The translations under genes were made by a program, and so were the position numbers. Shown in pieces: positions 33,532 through 45,544 of a stretch of 64,000 nucleotides of DNA. Position 1 is the first letter of the stretch; every line of letters starts with the position of its first letter. The stretch is taken from NCBI RefSeq assembly GCF_016906535.1, contig NC_057377.1, forward strand, positions 1,426,001-1,490,000. Reading direction: 5' to 3'. The DNA comes from Rhizoctonia solani. Lineage: Eukaryota; Basidiomycota; Agaricomycetes; Cantharellales; Ceratobasidiaceae. The notes under the pieces are model-generated. The model was not told the DNA's origin. It made no database searches and saw only the letters and a list, made by a program, of their open reading frames with translations.

Positions 33532-35930
33532 ATGCGTAACAGGAAGATCAAAACTCTCGAGAAAGCGATCAAGGACAAGATTTTACACGACCCAAATTTC
33601 TTTGAGCACTTTCTGTCGGGGCCTCCGGACAGGCTCGACACTGTCCTCAAGTACTGTCAGAGAAGCGGCGTCTATGTACAGCGCAAGAACCACTGGAATC
33701 CCAACACTAGATTCACGCGAAGCTCCGGCGATGGGACGCCTTTGCTTAGACTCTTAAACACAATCGTCCGAGGTGTCCACTCCATGACTCCCTCTGATCC
33801 GAATGTTCCTCTCGCCTTGTTCTTGAACCGGCCAACGATGAATATTCCAGAGGAGGCAACGGAACACGATTTACCCGATTATCTATTATTCGATGGGACG
33901 ACTCGAGGTTGGCAAGGAGTCCGAACAGCGGTCAAGGTTATGACGCTACCCGAATATCGGAAGATGGGAATGCGCCACCTCTCGATATGCGCCGCAGAGA
34001 CGTTCAAGGACCAGATCGATCGTCGACACATCTATTCCCTTATGGTCTGCGGTACAGAAGCAACATTTGTTCGATTCGACAGAGCCGGGATATTGTATTC
34101 ATCGGCGATTGATCTATGCAAAAACGCTGAAACATTCATCCGCGCATTTACTTCGCTCATGATACTTGACCGAGTGGACGAGGGGTACGACCCATACTTT
34201 AGTACCAAATTGGATTCGAATGGTTCCATTGTCTATTACCTCGACCTTCCTATCGAATCAGGGCACCCTCTGTTGGCTCCTGCCCATGTCAATTCCTCCA
34301 CGCGCAAGTTCCAAGTGAAGGGAGTAATCTATCGCCACCCAGAAATAGCTGGTAATGGGACGACTGTACTACGCTTATGTGAGGTTTTGAAGCCTATTAG
34401 ACGCGAGATCAAGCCCAAACCTAGACGAGGAAAGGGAAAGAAGAAACGAATCAAGCCAATTCCTGTGGAAGAAGAACAGGAGGAGCGTATTGGAGACACC
34501 TCCTACATCCTGAAAATTGCCTGGAGAGACACGGAAGCGTTAAAAGAAGCCGATATATACGAGGAGGTGGACGGAATGTATGGTCTAGTACAGTATATTT
34601 GGGCTCGAGACATCCCAAGGCCATGTACTTGTACCGAGCCGGAAGCAGAGTGTCCTACATGTGTGGTTGAAATAGCCCATATTGATGGACTGGAGACATG
34701 TGACAATCTTGCTAACATCCAATTTCCCGAGGCGTCAGGTAATGACGGGAAGAATAAGGAAGGGTCCAAACTGGGTAAGTTGGCATTTTTGTTTTAACTG
34801 ATGTCGCTTGTGTAATTTTTGGTGTAGATACGAGTCAGTATCGCCCGGCCCCGATCAAACGACGGCACTACATATACTCGTATGGCTTGATGTCTAGTGT
34901 TGGAGTGCCCTTGGAAACAGCGAAAAATCCCGAACAGTTCATGAACGCGATGCTAGATGCAGTCTTGGGTCAGTTGCTTGAGTACTTCGACCGGAGTTCT
35001 GCTCATTTCCATCAGGTTATTGGCGCCTGTTCAACCTTGGATATATCCACCGTGATATTAGCGAAGGCAATATTCTAATGCTTGAACCCGGTCAGAAATT
35101 CGTCTGGAGGGAATGGGAGAACCCTGGCTTCGAGTTATCTGATATCGAGGACGAAGACCTTAGACAGTCTGAAGAAAAGTTGCGAAAGGTCATAGCCGAG
35201 CTGGACCGTGATCCAGTAGGAGTATTAATTGACTATGACCTATGTGTGAGACATTCAGCTGACACCCCTGTGGAAACCAAGAGCGAGACCGAGTTTCATG
35301 CTTGCCGAAAGCGACCACGAGACACCCCCTTAACTCCATGCAAGCGACAACGACGAGATCTGACTAAATGCTACTCGTTCCGAGACACTTCGGAGCCCCC
35401 TGGAGATGGTAGCACAAGGGGGATCGATATAGATTACCGGGTGGTAAGTAGGTATATATGTGCATATACCCAAACTTAAACAGGGTATCTTGTAGGGAAC
35501 GTCTTCTTTCATGTCGGCCTCGGCACTCGGTTCGACGTATGGCAAGCCATACCGACATAGCTACCTTGACGACATTGAATCATTCTTTTGGTCAATCTAT
35601 CTATTGACCGTCAGTCACGCTGGTAATAATGGACTAAATGAATACCAGGACGAAGAAATAAAAATGTTCGATGATCCTTCCATGAAAAAGCTTGCAGATT
35701 ACAAGGCAGAGACACTCAGCGACCGGAAGAATATATTCAATCGACTTGGACTTTATGAAAACAAGTGGGCGTATAGCGCTGCGTTCTCGACAGCGTTGTT
35801 TGAGCTGGAAGACTTCGTGCGCGAAACATGGGAAGAGGAAGACCCGGGAATGACACCTGCCGAGGCGTTTGACAGGGTTACTACGACTTTATTGGATGCG
35901 ATTTCGAATCCGCACGAACCCCGTCAGTGA
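33532..35930 (+). CDS. FunK1-type fungal protein kinase
   Basis: Four exons give roughly 750 residues. The FunK1 family is a fungal-specific kinase group, expanded in Agaricomycetes, whose functions are largely unknown. Here the N-terminal half holds an all-helical region, the family's DLPDYLLFDG and WQGVRTAVKV elements, and SLMVCGTEATFVRFDRAG. A basic insertion (KPRRGKGKKKR) lies in the middle. The catalytic loop reads GYIHRDISEGNILML, with Asp as general base and Asn as metal ligand, and VLIDYDLC stands where most kinases have DFG. STYGKPYRHSYLDDIESFFW corresponds to the segment after activation, with GTxxFMS just before it (GTSSFMSASAL). All key residues are present, so the kinase is probably active. 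The start at 33532 is the first ATG in frame. Confidence 0.87.
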
Positions 35931-37096
35931 TACATTGGTTATAATTTCTTGTCTCGTTATCTTTTCGTTAGATCTTAATTTATGATCGCGTCTGGTTGTT
36001 TTTAGAATGGTATTTTCGTGCTTTGTGAACCTTGCGCGTTGTGTTAGCTCAAGTCTAACGCTGGTCAAAGATGCACGAATTCACCCGATTCGAAGCGACC
36101 GAGGGGGCGTTGAGCCTCCGTTATTTAGTGCCCAGTTCATTTTCTCACTAGTCCACGAAATTTAGCCCTAAAGTGATGTATGAGCTACCATGACCAATGG
36201 TATCAGGTATGAGGGCATGGGTACTACCTTGAGATTGGCTCGTGATTTCTGATAATATAGCTATCGGTATTTAGGATTCGTGCGCGCTGTGAGAGGCTGA
36301 CATACTAAACACGATAGCGATGATGTCTTAAGTAAGAGTCGGCCGAAACGAAGGGCAACAGATATTGGCTTTAAATACACCTGAGTTATTGAACCTCCTT
36401 TGGGATAACTCATGCTGGGGAACGTTTACCGACATAGCCGTTATTAGGTCGCATCGTAGTGAAGAAAGATGCTCTTCAGACATACCAAGGTTCAGAGTTT
36501 TGCTACACCACAATGCGCACACCACCTACCTGATCCACTATTGCCATGGAGTTAATAGTTTTCTGGGACAACACCGTGGTGATCCAGAGGGCGTATTGCT
36601 CTTCATCTGCCCGACTCCCGTTTTGTGCAGGTCGGCAGCGATTTGATACATATGTGCTGAATGCCGTTTAAATCGTGAAACCTAGGTTCAACCCACTGCA
36701 ATATAAACTTAGGGCTGGGCATAGGTAAAATTAGAGGTTTTGCTGGACAGTCTGAGCTTATGATTATTTCCTCCCTTGGACTAACGCAGCCCGCCTTCAA
36801 ATACATCAAACCCACCGCTCTTTGGGGATGCCACTTGAACTTGGTATCAAAACAGTTAATTTAAATCAATGCAATTAAGCACGAGACATGTACAGAAAAT
36901 GCTCCACAGACAAGACACCAAGACGATCAAAAATTCAGTCACGAAAGCGACAAAATAAGAAAGAAAGAAAAGAAAGACTGATCCAAAAAACCAATCGCTC
37001 TCGAATCGGTAGTTTACTGCTACATTCGATAAGAAAAAAGAAAGTTCAAAAGGCTCTTTATTCGCCCGAATATCAACTGGTCCTTTTTTTTACACC
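35931..37096. other. Intergenic region, 1.2 kb
   Basis: It lies between two 3' ends (kinase on plus, Ies4-like gene on minus). No gene is supported. An A-rich stretch at 36890-37050 lies beyond the minus-strand stop and is probably 3' untranslated sequence. Confidence 0.55.
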
Positions 37097-40000
37097 TTAC
37101 TCGCCCATCAGTTCCATCTCGACGTCCTTGGCAGCTTGTTCGTATCCAGCCCTCTCGGCGCGCCCTTTGCCTTTTGTCTCGATTGTGAGTTGACCGTTGG
37201 GCTCCATGCGATAGGAAGAGCGAGGGTCGTCACGATAGTATGCGTCCCGATCGCGCCGAGGATCAACGTCATATGCCTCCCTCCGAGGATCGACTTCGTA
37301 CGCCTCTCTTCGCGGGTCGGCCTCGTAGTCTCGGTACCTCGGAGGTTCCCTGTACCGGACCGGAGCTTCGTCTTCCCTGTATCGGACCGGAGCGTCTTCG
37401 CGCTCTCGATACCTGTCCTCGCGCTCCCGGTAGCGATCGTAGCGGGCGTCTTCCCGTTCTCGGTAGACGTCCCGGTATCGGGCCGGTGGATCATCGCGGT
37501 ACCGAACATCTGCTTCGCGCTCCCGGTAGCGCACTTCGGACTCGCGCTCGCGTTCACGGTACCGGACATCAGGATCCTCGCGATACCGAATTTCCGATTC
37601 GCGCTCTCGGTAACGAACGCCCGGGTCCTCTCGATAACGAACGTCTCGCGCCTTTTCGTCCCGGAACCGCCCATCCAGTTCGTCCCGGTAACGAACGTCG
37701 GATTCTTCCCGGTAGCGAACGTCGAGTTCGTCACGGTACCGGACGTCCGACTCGCGATATTCGCTCTCGCGGTACCGCCGGCTCTTGTCGCTCGTAGCAG
37801 ACGTGGGTTCGTCGCGCATCGAAGAGGTACGGAGCGAGGATGTCGTCAGTGGATATGGGGCGTCGCGGAGGGAAGAAGTGGGTGCATCACGGACGGACGA
37901 GGTCGGCGTGTTTCGCAGGGAAGAAGTAGGCGCGTCGCGCAGCGGGGTATCGCGGAGAGAGGACGTGGGGGCGTCCCGCATTGACAGGGCGGGGACGTCT
38001 CTAAACGACTCTTCGCGCGAGGCGTACCGTCTGATTTGGCGAGGGGCGTTGTCGTCCGAGTTGGACACGTCGCGCATGCTAGAGGTCGGAATCGGCTCTC
38101 GGGCGGCATCTCGCATCCGTGAGGGAACATCGTATTCGTCACGAATGACCACTCGAGGAGCCTCGTACTCTTCCCTCGTCCTTGGTGGGGACCTCGGAGC
38201 ATCTCGTATGTCCCTGGCTGCCCTCGGAGGAGACCGAGGAGGCGCATCGTAGTCTTCGTCGATTTCGTTGATCCTGCGAGGAGGGGTCGTTCCGCGTCTA
38301 GACGACGTGGCTGATTCGCGCAACGACGGAGCGGCGGATTCTCTCAACGACGGAGCAGCCGACTCGCGGTACGACGAGGTAGGATGGGATTCCCGGTGGG
38401 ACGGAGGCAACGACTCTCGATGCGAAGACTCGCGCAATGAGCTGGCGATCGGCGCGTCCCGAATGGACGATTCCCTGACCGAGGACGTGGGGGTCGGGAT
38501 CTCCCTGGGCTCTCCGAGCGGAGGGAGGGAAAGACCTTTGGACGAGGAATTTGAGATGACACGTTCGCGGGTATGGGTGTGTGAGATCAGGTCGCGTTCA
38601 CGTTCACGTTCGCGGGGCATCGAATCCCGCTCTCGTTCTCGTTCACGAATGGCCGAATCGCGTTCGTAGGTGCTCGAGTCCCTCTCCCTCTCCCTCTCGC
38701 GATAATACTCTTTTTCCCGGTACGGCGCCATCTCCCTCTCGCGATAGTACGACCCGTCCTTGTAATGCGTCGGTTCGTTCGGGTCTCGGTACCGCTCTCT
38801 TTCCCTATCCCTCTCTCGGTCCCTCTCGTCTCGAAAGTAATGCCCCGGCTCCCGTTCTCGCTCTCGGTCCCTGTACTCTGGATAATCTCGATAGTGCCTC
38901 GCGGGCTCCTTTTCGCGGTGCCGCACGGGTTCGTCACGATAGTGCCGAGAGGGGTCTTTTTCACGGTAATGGGCCGGGGGATCGACTTCGTCGCGGTAGT
39001 ACCTATATTGCGACGAAGGCGTATCGTCCCGATAATGCGACGAGTCCTTTTCCCTATAGTGCACGTTCGAATCTCGGTAGTGGCCCGGTTCCTTGTCCTT
39101 GTACACCACAGGTTCCTTGCCCTCGCTCTTATCCTTATCCTTGTCCTTGGTATCCCTGTAATGCACCGACTCTTTATCCTTGTACTGCGCTGCGTCCGTC
39201 TTCTCCCTCGAGTAGCTCGATTCGTCTCTCTGGTGAGCGGGGATGTCGTTTTCCCTGTACCGTCCGGAATCCTTGAACTGACCCATCGCTGGTTCTTTTT
39301 TGGGTTTGGGTGCTGGAGTGGGGTCGTCTACTTCGGCTGGTGCGAGTGCAGGTGCAGGTGCAGGTGTGGGTGCGGTGGATGGAGTGACGGCTCCCGAGGG
39401 TGCGACGGTGAGACCTAGAGGAATAGACAGTCCAAGTGTGGATGCTGGAGCAGGCACAGGCACGGGCATGGGCACGGGCACAGACACAGAGGCAGAGGTA
39501 GATGCAGGGGCAGGGGCAGGCACAGGAGTCAAAGTGCCCAGTCCACCAGGAGTCGCACTGCCCGGTACGCCAGGTGTAACAGCGCCCAGTATGCCCCCCA
39601 GTCCACCCGGGGTGACACCGCCCAGCCCGCCAGGGGTAGCAGGGGTCACGGGGCCGCTCGTCAAGGGCGAGGTCCCCAGTCCACTCAACCTCGGCGCCGA
39701 GTCGGTTTTCCTAATCTTGGTCGGGCGGGAGAGGGAGTTTGGAACGGCCATGATACGAGATGGGTCCGACGCATACTCGGACTGGGAGCCTGTATGTTAA
39801 AAACAATTAAAATAAAAGAAGGTGAGTATTGAGTGGGGGCACATGAGTTGAAAGGACTGACCGCCGACCCAGGTCTTGACCCACCAACTGCCGCCGCCGA
39901 CACCTCTGACTTCTCTCCATTGGACGGACCACTTGCGGGGCTTTCGTCGGGAGAGGTCGGGCGGTGCGGTTATGGCCGGAACGGGGTTGGTGGTCTTGGG

Positions 40001-40669
40001 GGCGGGCTGGACGGGGAATGTGCGTGTTGGGAGCGGTCGTTTGGGTGCTGTGGCTAGTAGTGCAGGGTCTATATCGGCAGTGGGAGTCGGGGTGGGTGCT
40101 AGAGATGTAGATGTGCTCGAAGGTGAACCCGGAAGTTGGGGTAATGAGACTAGAATAACAACATGAGTGGACTATTTATGGTATCATCATCATTGCTTAC
40201 GGTCTCCGAGTGATTCAGGTGTGCCTGGTGCAGTTTGAACAAGGACTTCGTGTCTGTTTGAGAGAGAAAAAAATAAACAAAAATTGGAATTGAAGAAAAT
40301 AGAGAGGAAAACTGACTGGAGAGCACTTTTGCGACCGCCCCGACCGCCTCCTCGACCGCCTCGGGAGCCTTTTCCGCCTCGACCGCGTTTGGAAGGAGTG
40401 GATAGGGAACTGTCGATGCTGATGTCGGCATCGCTGGTGACGTCGGATTCGACCTTGCGGCGCTTTCCACGGCCGGAAGAGCCTCCACCGCGTCGTTTTT
40501 GGGTGCTGGCTGGAGTGGCACTGCCACCAACGGGGTCAGCGTCGTCGGTGGTGCTGTCTGGCTCGGGGGTCTTGTTTGGCTTGGAGAGGTCGGAGACACG
40601 GAGCTTGATAAGCAGCTTTTGCTGTGGAGGCGGGGGCGGTGGGGGAGAGGGGTCCTTGGGGGGGTCCAT
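37097..40669 (-). CDS. Probable INO80 complex subunit Ies4 with a very long Arg/Asp/Glu-rich tail
   Basis: Four exons on the minus strand (40669-40317, 40253-40201, 40149-39862, 39789-37097) join in frame to 1128 residues. The N-terminus reads QQKLLIKLRVSDLSKP, then a nuclear Lys/Arg/Gly-rich region (KRRGGGSSGRGKRRK), and near residue 215 RRKPRKWSVQWREVRGVGGG followed by SWWVKTW. The K-L strand near the N-terminus and the RKW...W.V.(S/T)W motif match fungal Ies4, a non-ATPase subunit of the INO80 chromatin remodeller. The last exon adds nearly 900 residues: a Pro/Gly/Ala/Val stretch, then long tracts of YRD, YRE, RERE and S-(S/L)-RD(A/T) repeats. This mixed-charge, low-complexity tail is far longer than in known Ies4 proteins. 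The joining exon (SQSEYASDPSRI) supports one gene, but a separate gene starting at 39751 is possible. Confidence 0.55.
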
Positions 40670-40887
40670 GGAGGGATTATGGTTGTAATTAACAAAGGGG
40701 GATGCGCGGAAGACGGTCCCGAGCGAGAATACGTGTTGCATCGCTGGGGGAGGTGTCGTGATCGTGGGACAGCACACGGCACTTTATGTTCAATCCGTTG
40801 GTTACAATTCCATTTCCGACTCTGATTTCGCCTGATCTTCTCCCGTTTTGCTCCTTCCATTTTCGGCTATCTTTCTACTCTATTGCC
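40670..40887. promoter_or_regulatory. Divergent promoter shared by the Ies4-like gene and TTI1
   Basis: Only 218 bases lie between the two start codons, so both genes must use this region. It contains CT-rich and GA-rich tracts, one on each strand, near the respective starts. Confidence 0.55.
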
Positions 40888-43800
40888 ATGCACAATCCCA
40901 CCGGCCTCTTCAACAAGGTACCCTTGCATTATATCCTCCTATTTCTACTAATATTCTCCAGATCAAGCCTCTCTGCACTGCTCTATTTAAATCACACGCT
41001 CCCACGGATGTCCTTGCTGCCCTTTATCGAATTCTCAAGGATGCCCCACCCACCGCATTTACACCTTCGCTCATCGAGTATACATTCTTCCCCATATCTC
41101 ATCTCTTGCGAAAGCCCCCCATTCCCAATCACCTACTGGAACAGATCTTTCTCTGCTTGAGTGTGCTGTCTGCCCACTGGGACCTCTCCGACTCTCCGGG
41201 TGTATGGACCCAACTCGTCGTGCTCTGCAACCTTGCACAAGGAAGAGACGAGGAAACATGCTATGCCGCAGCTCTCACTTTACGTGCCCTCTTCCAACCC
41301 GATCCAAATGATCTCGATCCCAAAATAATCCCTGTTCTTGGAAACACACTCGATACCATATTGGACTATACATTGTCCCCTAATCACTCGCTCCAAGTCG
41401 TATCGCTCGAGGTCTTGCATAGGATAATCAACGCGTATTTCCCATCTTCCCATATCCCTGCGGTCGTCCCAGGTGTCGTCTCCAAAATGGTCCGTGTGGC
41501 AATGGGCGACAAGGCCACCTCCCAAGTCATCACCCTCGCTCTCAAAGTATTGGAAGATATCCTGGAAAGGGGAGTAGGCGATCAAGTGTGCATTCAATCC
41601 GGGGCGCTTCGCGATTACACCTCTTTGGACGATCTGGTGTCTTCCCCTTCTCCTCCCTCTTCCTCTGCCCAATCCATAGAACCACAGAGAACACCGACAT
41701 GGCTCAACGCGACTAGCCCCCAAGTCCACGTCTCCCTCGTCTCCCTCTCCCCGCTCGCTTCAAACCCAAACCCCCTCACCCGACTCGCGCTCGTCAATCT
41801 CTGTGCAAAACTCGCCCAAACCTGCGCCCAAAGTCTGGAAAACACGCAACCGGTGCTCGTCACGCATCTACTACTCCTTGCCTATCCGGCTCTACAGGGT
41901 CCCACACCGACGCCCCCGGAAGACGCCCAGCGCGCATTGGAGAGTCTAAGTTGGGTCAATGTCCAAGTTGTAGCTGGAATCGTCTCGCGTGCGCTCTCGC
42001 TCCTCCCGCACCGGCTCTCGCAGGTACACGAGTCCACAGCATCGAGTCTTGCCCGACAACTCGTCTCGGCGTGCCATGTCTTGCCTGCGTCCACAATTGG
42101 AGCGTTGCTCGGTCCCGGTGGGGGCGTCGAGAAATGGGGCGCGATGTTGCTCTCGGTTGTGCGGTTTGAAGTTGGGGAAAGGCGGGTTGTCCCCTTGGTC
42201 GCTTTGGATGCGGGGCAGGTGGTTGAAGAGGAGGATGAGTCGGGGGTGTTTACGCTCCAGGGTTTGGATACGATGGCTACCCGCCATATCTCGTCTGTCT
42301 TTACTGCGCTGGGTAAGAAAGCGGGGGACCAAGGTGTTTATGCCATCGAATGGTTCGTAGGCGCCGGTGTAGGAGGGAGCGTTGCGGGACTATGGTGTGC
42401 ACTTTGGTTGCTCCGCGGTCAATATCAGGAACAGGTCCAGTCTCGCAAGGGGCCAAGTAAACGACTTGTCAAGGCCACGAAATGGATTGCCAAGACGCTG
42501 AGCGAGATGTGGGACGATCGGTTTTTGCCCCCTTCTCCTGATCCTGCTTCGGGCGCAGAGGAAGCCGGGCAGGAAAGGGAGAGGCTCGAAGTGACCGAGT
42601 ACGTCAAGGGGTTGAATCCGTTGACGACTCTTTTGGATCGTCCTTTTGCGAATTCGACGGTGCGGAGCGCGAGACTGGAAGAAACGAGAAACGTGCATGC
42701 GCACCTTGCAATACGACTCATTGCCACATGCCACACCATCCTTGCGCGTATTCCAACGACCACACTCTCGACCCAGACCTACCCCGCAACGCACACGACA
42801 AACCCGTCCGTGACGCTCTTGCAATACACCATCTACCCGCTGCTCGTCGAGAACAAGGGGCTGGGCGAGGTCAGTACGGCCCTGGGGTACGCGAGCGTGG
42901 AGAATATGTTGCTTGCGAATTTCGATTATGCGTTGGAGAGCGTTGCGAGGCGTGTCTCGGTGTTTGGGGTGTATGCCGCTGGGGTGTATCGGTATTCTGC
43001 CCCAGCGTCCTCTGTTCCGGAGTCAATGTCGCCTATTGTCGCCTCGGGTCCATCCGTGTCGATCCAGGCCCTCGAAACGCTACGCACGCTCGTGCGTCTC
43101 GTTGGATCTCAAATTGTTTCGCGTGCGTCGGATGTGTTGGACGAGTGCTTTGATAGGTTGGATGATTTCCATGGGTACGAAGTTGTTGTTGGTGCTCTTG
43201 TGGGCGTCTTGGCCGAGGTTGTGAATGTTGTTGGGAAAGAGGACGATGGGACTGCCCGGGACCATGAGCGGGAGACTGGACACGGGGAGGAAAATGCGCA
43301 AGGGCAAGAGCAAGTGTGGGAGGGGTTTTTGAAGTGGTGGAAAGATAGAGGCAAGGAGCGAGAAGAGTGGGAGTTTGATCTAGGCGAGGACGACAAGGGC
43401 AAGGACAAGGACAAGGACAAGAACGAGGGCGAGGACGATGAGGAACCAATGTCCTCGGACCCTCCGCCGCTCCCACCCACCCAATCCCTCACGCGCCAAA
43501 TCATCTCCCGATGCACGTACTTTCTAACCCACCCATCCCCCTACATCCGCGCCCAAATCTTGACCCTGCTCACCACCGCAGCGCCCACCTTGCGCGCCTC
43601 GGCTCTCCTCCCCACCATCCACGCCTCGTGGCCGTTTATCCTGAACCGGATGGGGGACAGCCAAGTATGGGTCGTCAAAGCGTGCGTCGGGCTGATCGAG
43701 ACCCTCGTCGAGTGTGTGGGCGATTTCATGGCGCGGAGGGTATGGGAGGACGTCTGGCCGCGGTTCGAAAAGATGTTGAGTGCCCAGGCGGATCGGACTA

Positions 43801-44192
43801 TTGCGAGACGGTCAGGCCCTGTGCGTGCGTACGGGTCGTATGAGACGTATGGAGCGCGGGCGCTTTCGGATGTGCATGTATCGATCTTGCGTACGTTGGC
43901 CAAGGCGGTTGAGCATGTTGAGCCCTCTGATCAGGCGGTTTGGACACTCTTGCTTCTTGCCCGCCGGTTTCTTTCGAGACGCGTTAAAGGAAGAGGGTGG
44001 GGAGAGCGAAAACAAGAGGTTTATGAAGCGGCTGTGGGGATGTATAAAGCTGTGGGGAAGAGGAATCCAGATGTTGTGTGGTTGGTTTTGGAGGGCACCA
44101 AGGGAGGCGAGGGGTTACCTAGGTTTTTAAAGTGGGATGGAGAGGAGGATGTGCAAGAGGGTGTGGAAGAGGTTTTGAATTCGTTGGATTGA
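40888..44192 (+). CDS. TTI1: TTI1, HEAT-repeat subunit of the TEL2-TTI1-TTI2 complex
   Basis: Tti1 works with Tel2 and Tti2 as an HSP90-linked chaperone that matures PIKK kinases (TOR, ATM/ATR, DNA-PK-like). A 10-codon first exon (40888-40917) splices to one long exon (40962-44192), giving 1086 residues, close to the family's usual length. The start follows IKPLCTALFKS, and the N-terminal helices LLEQIFLCLSVLSAHW and WTQLVVLCNLAQGRDEET are typical of the Tti1 family. The rest is alpha-helical HEAT-type repeats. A C-terminal module (RQIISRCTYFLTHPSPYIRAQIL, HASWPFILNRMGDSQVWV, MLSAQAD) strongly resembles the conserved Tti1 end. An acidic/Lys-rich insertion at about residues 820-845 (KDKDKDK repeats) is a local expansion. 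No frame problem is seen. Confidence 0.83.
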
Positions 44193-44262
44193 GTGTATAC
44201 ACAAGTAAATGAACGTGAATATATGCGTAAAGGATAGGTTCAAATGCGTGGCTATACATGAG

Positions 44263-45544
44263 TTAGATGGGATAATCCCGAGGCGGCGAGTGTTGTCGCA
44301 ATATCACACCGGCTTCTTTGAATATACTGGCCGACGCCTCGTCCCTAGGAAACGTCAAATATGGACGATGGAGATAAACTCAGGACTTACATGCTATAAC
44401 TCTTATTGTACACCACTTCCGTCACTCCGGATTGAACAATCTTGATCGTACATCGTAGACATGGGCATCTGTCGCCGTTTTACTTTATTCAGCCTCCCCC
44501 AGACCCAAGTTCAACTCGGAGTACGTACGTGTTGCAATACAGCGTCGAATTTTCGCCTACTCGATCATGGCCAGCTTCGAGCAGTGCGTTTTCCTCGGCG
44601 TGGAGGCACAGACACGAATCGTATGCTTCTCCACTCTTGGCTGTTCCATTGCACCGTTTGCACCCGCCTTGATTACAGTTTACGAGTCCGCGTGGTGTGC
44701 CGTTGTATCTAATCGGGTACAAGGTTAGATCTCGCGGGAGACAAGTCGGAATGGTGGGGCTTATTACCCCGTCGAGACGACTCGTTTGTTGCGTACTAGG
44801 ACCGCTCCGACACGGCGTTTCATACAGTTGCATCGCAGGGAAGCTAGAGAAGCTAGTAACTAGACCAGCTGGTTAAGTGATTGAGTCCCAGCATCTACCC
44901 ATTCAGGACAAACCATAAAATAGTCGTCCCAGCCCGGTCTGGTCCGTTCGGGATTAGTTAGTGCCAAAGATGCGAGGTGGTCGTGCAGTGGGGCAATTTC
45001 CGGAAAGTCGTTTGTGATTGATACGTGCGAAATGGATTGGAGTATATCATTCAATGAATCTCGTCCGGCCAGTCCAGGTCCGAATCTCTCTTTATCGCTG
45101 TTTTGAATGAATTGTTCAAGTCCGGGACTTTCTATACTTGTGTATCTAATTTTCATGTTCAGAGAGATATTAGTGATGCGCATGTTATCTAGCACTTGCT
45201 TTTGCTCGAACCGTTTCCACCTCGTGATCACCGGCGCGTCCACCGAAAGCAGTACAAAAAACGGGCGCTGTGCGCAAGCCCGAAGCATTCCCAAGTCATT
45301 CAGTGACGTACAAACAAAGTCTTTTAGCCAGTTTTGAGTAACATGGCTCAAAAGTTTGCTAAAATCGTTGTATTCATATTCTTCCTCTGCTGATCCTGCT
45401 GAAACGATGGTGCATTTTCGTACTTGTCAGGTAGGCTACAAACGTACATGCATCATAGACAATTTCTTGGAACCCGAGGGACTGAACGTATTGTTTGACG
45501 GATGTTTTCCCAGAACATTGTGTTCCCACTATGCAGATCAGCAT
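44263..45544 (-). CDS. DCD1: dCMP deaminase with N-terminal P-loop
   Basis: It deaminates dCMP to dUMP, the substrate of thymidylate synthase, as a zinc enzyme regulated by dCTP and dTTP. ATG 45544 opens MLICIVGTQCSGKTSVKQY, an intact Walker A motif. The middle domain has RACAQRPFFVLLSVDAPV and RTRPGWDDYFM. The deaminase core follows across introns: RCNCMKRRVGAVLVRNKRVV, STGYNGTPRGLVNCNQGGCKRC, CLCLHAEENALLEAGHDRVG (His and catalytic Glu) and TCPCLRCTIKIVQSGVTEVVY (two zinc Cys). It ends KEAGVILRQHSPP. Several of the seven or so exons are in different frames, so no single open frame covers the gene. It converges on TTI1 with 70 bases between stops and is divergent from DOP1. Together with DUT1 it gives two dUMP sources in one window. 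Confidence 0.88.

Noticed and set aside
37136..39800. Several long plus-strand frames opposite the Arg-rich gene
   Set aside because: They are antisense shadows of the repetitive minus-strand coding sequence, which spares many frames from stops.
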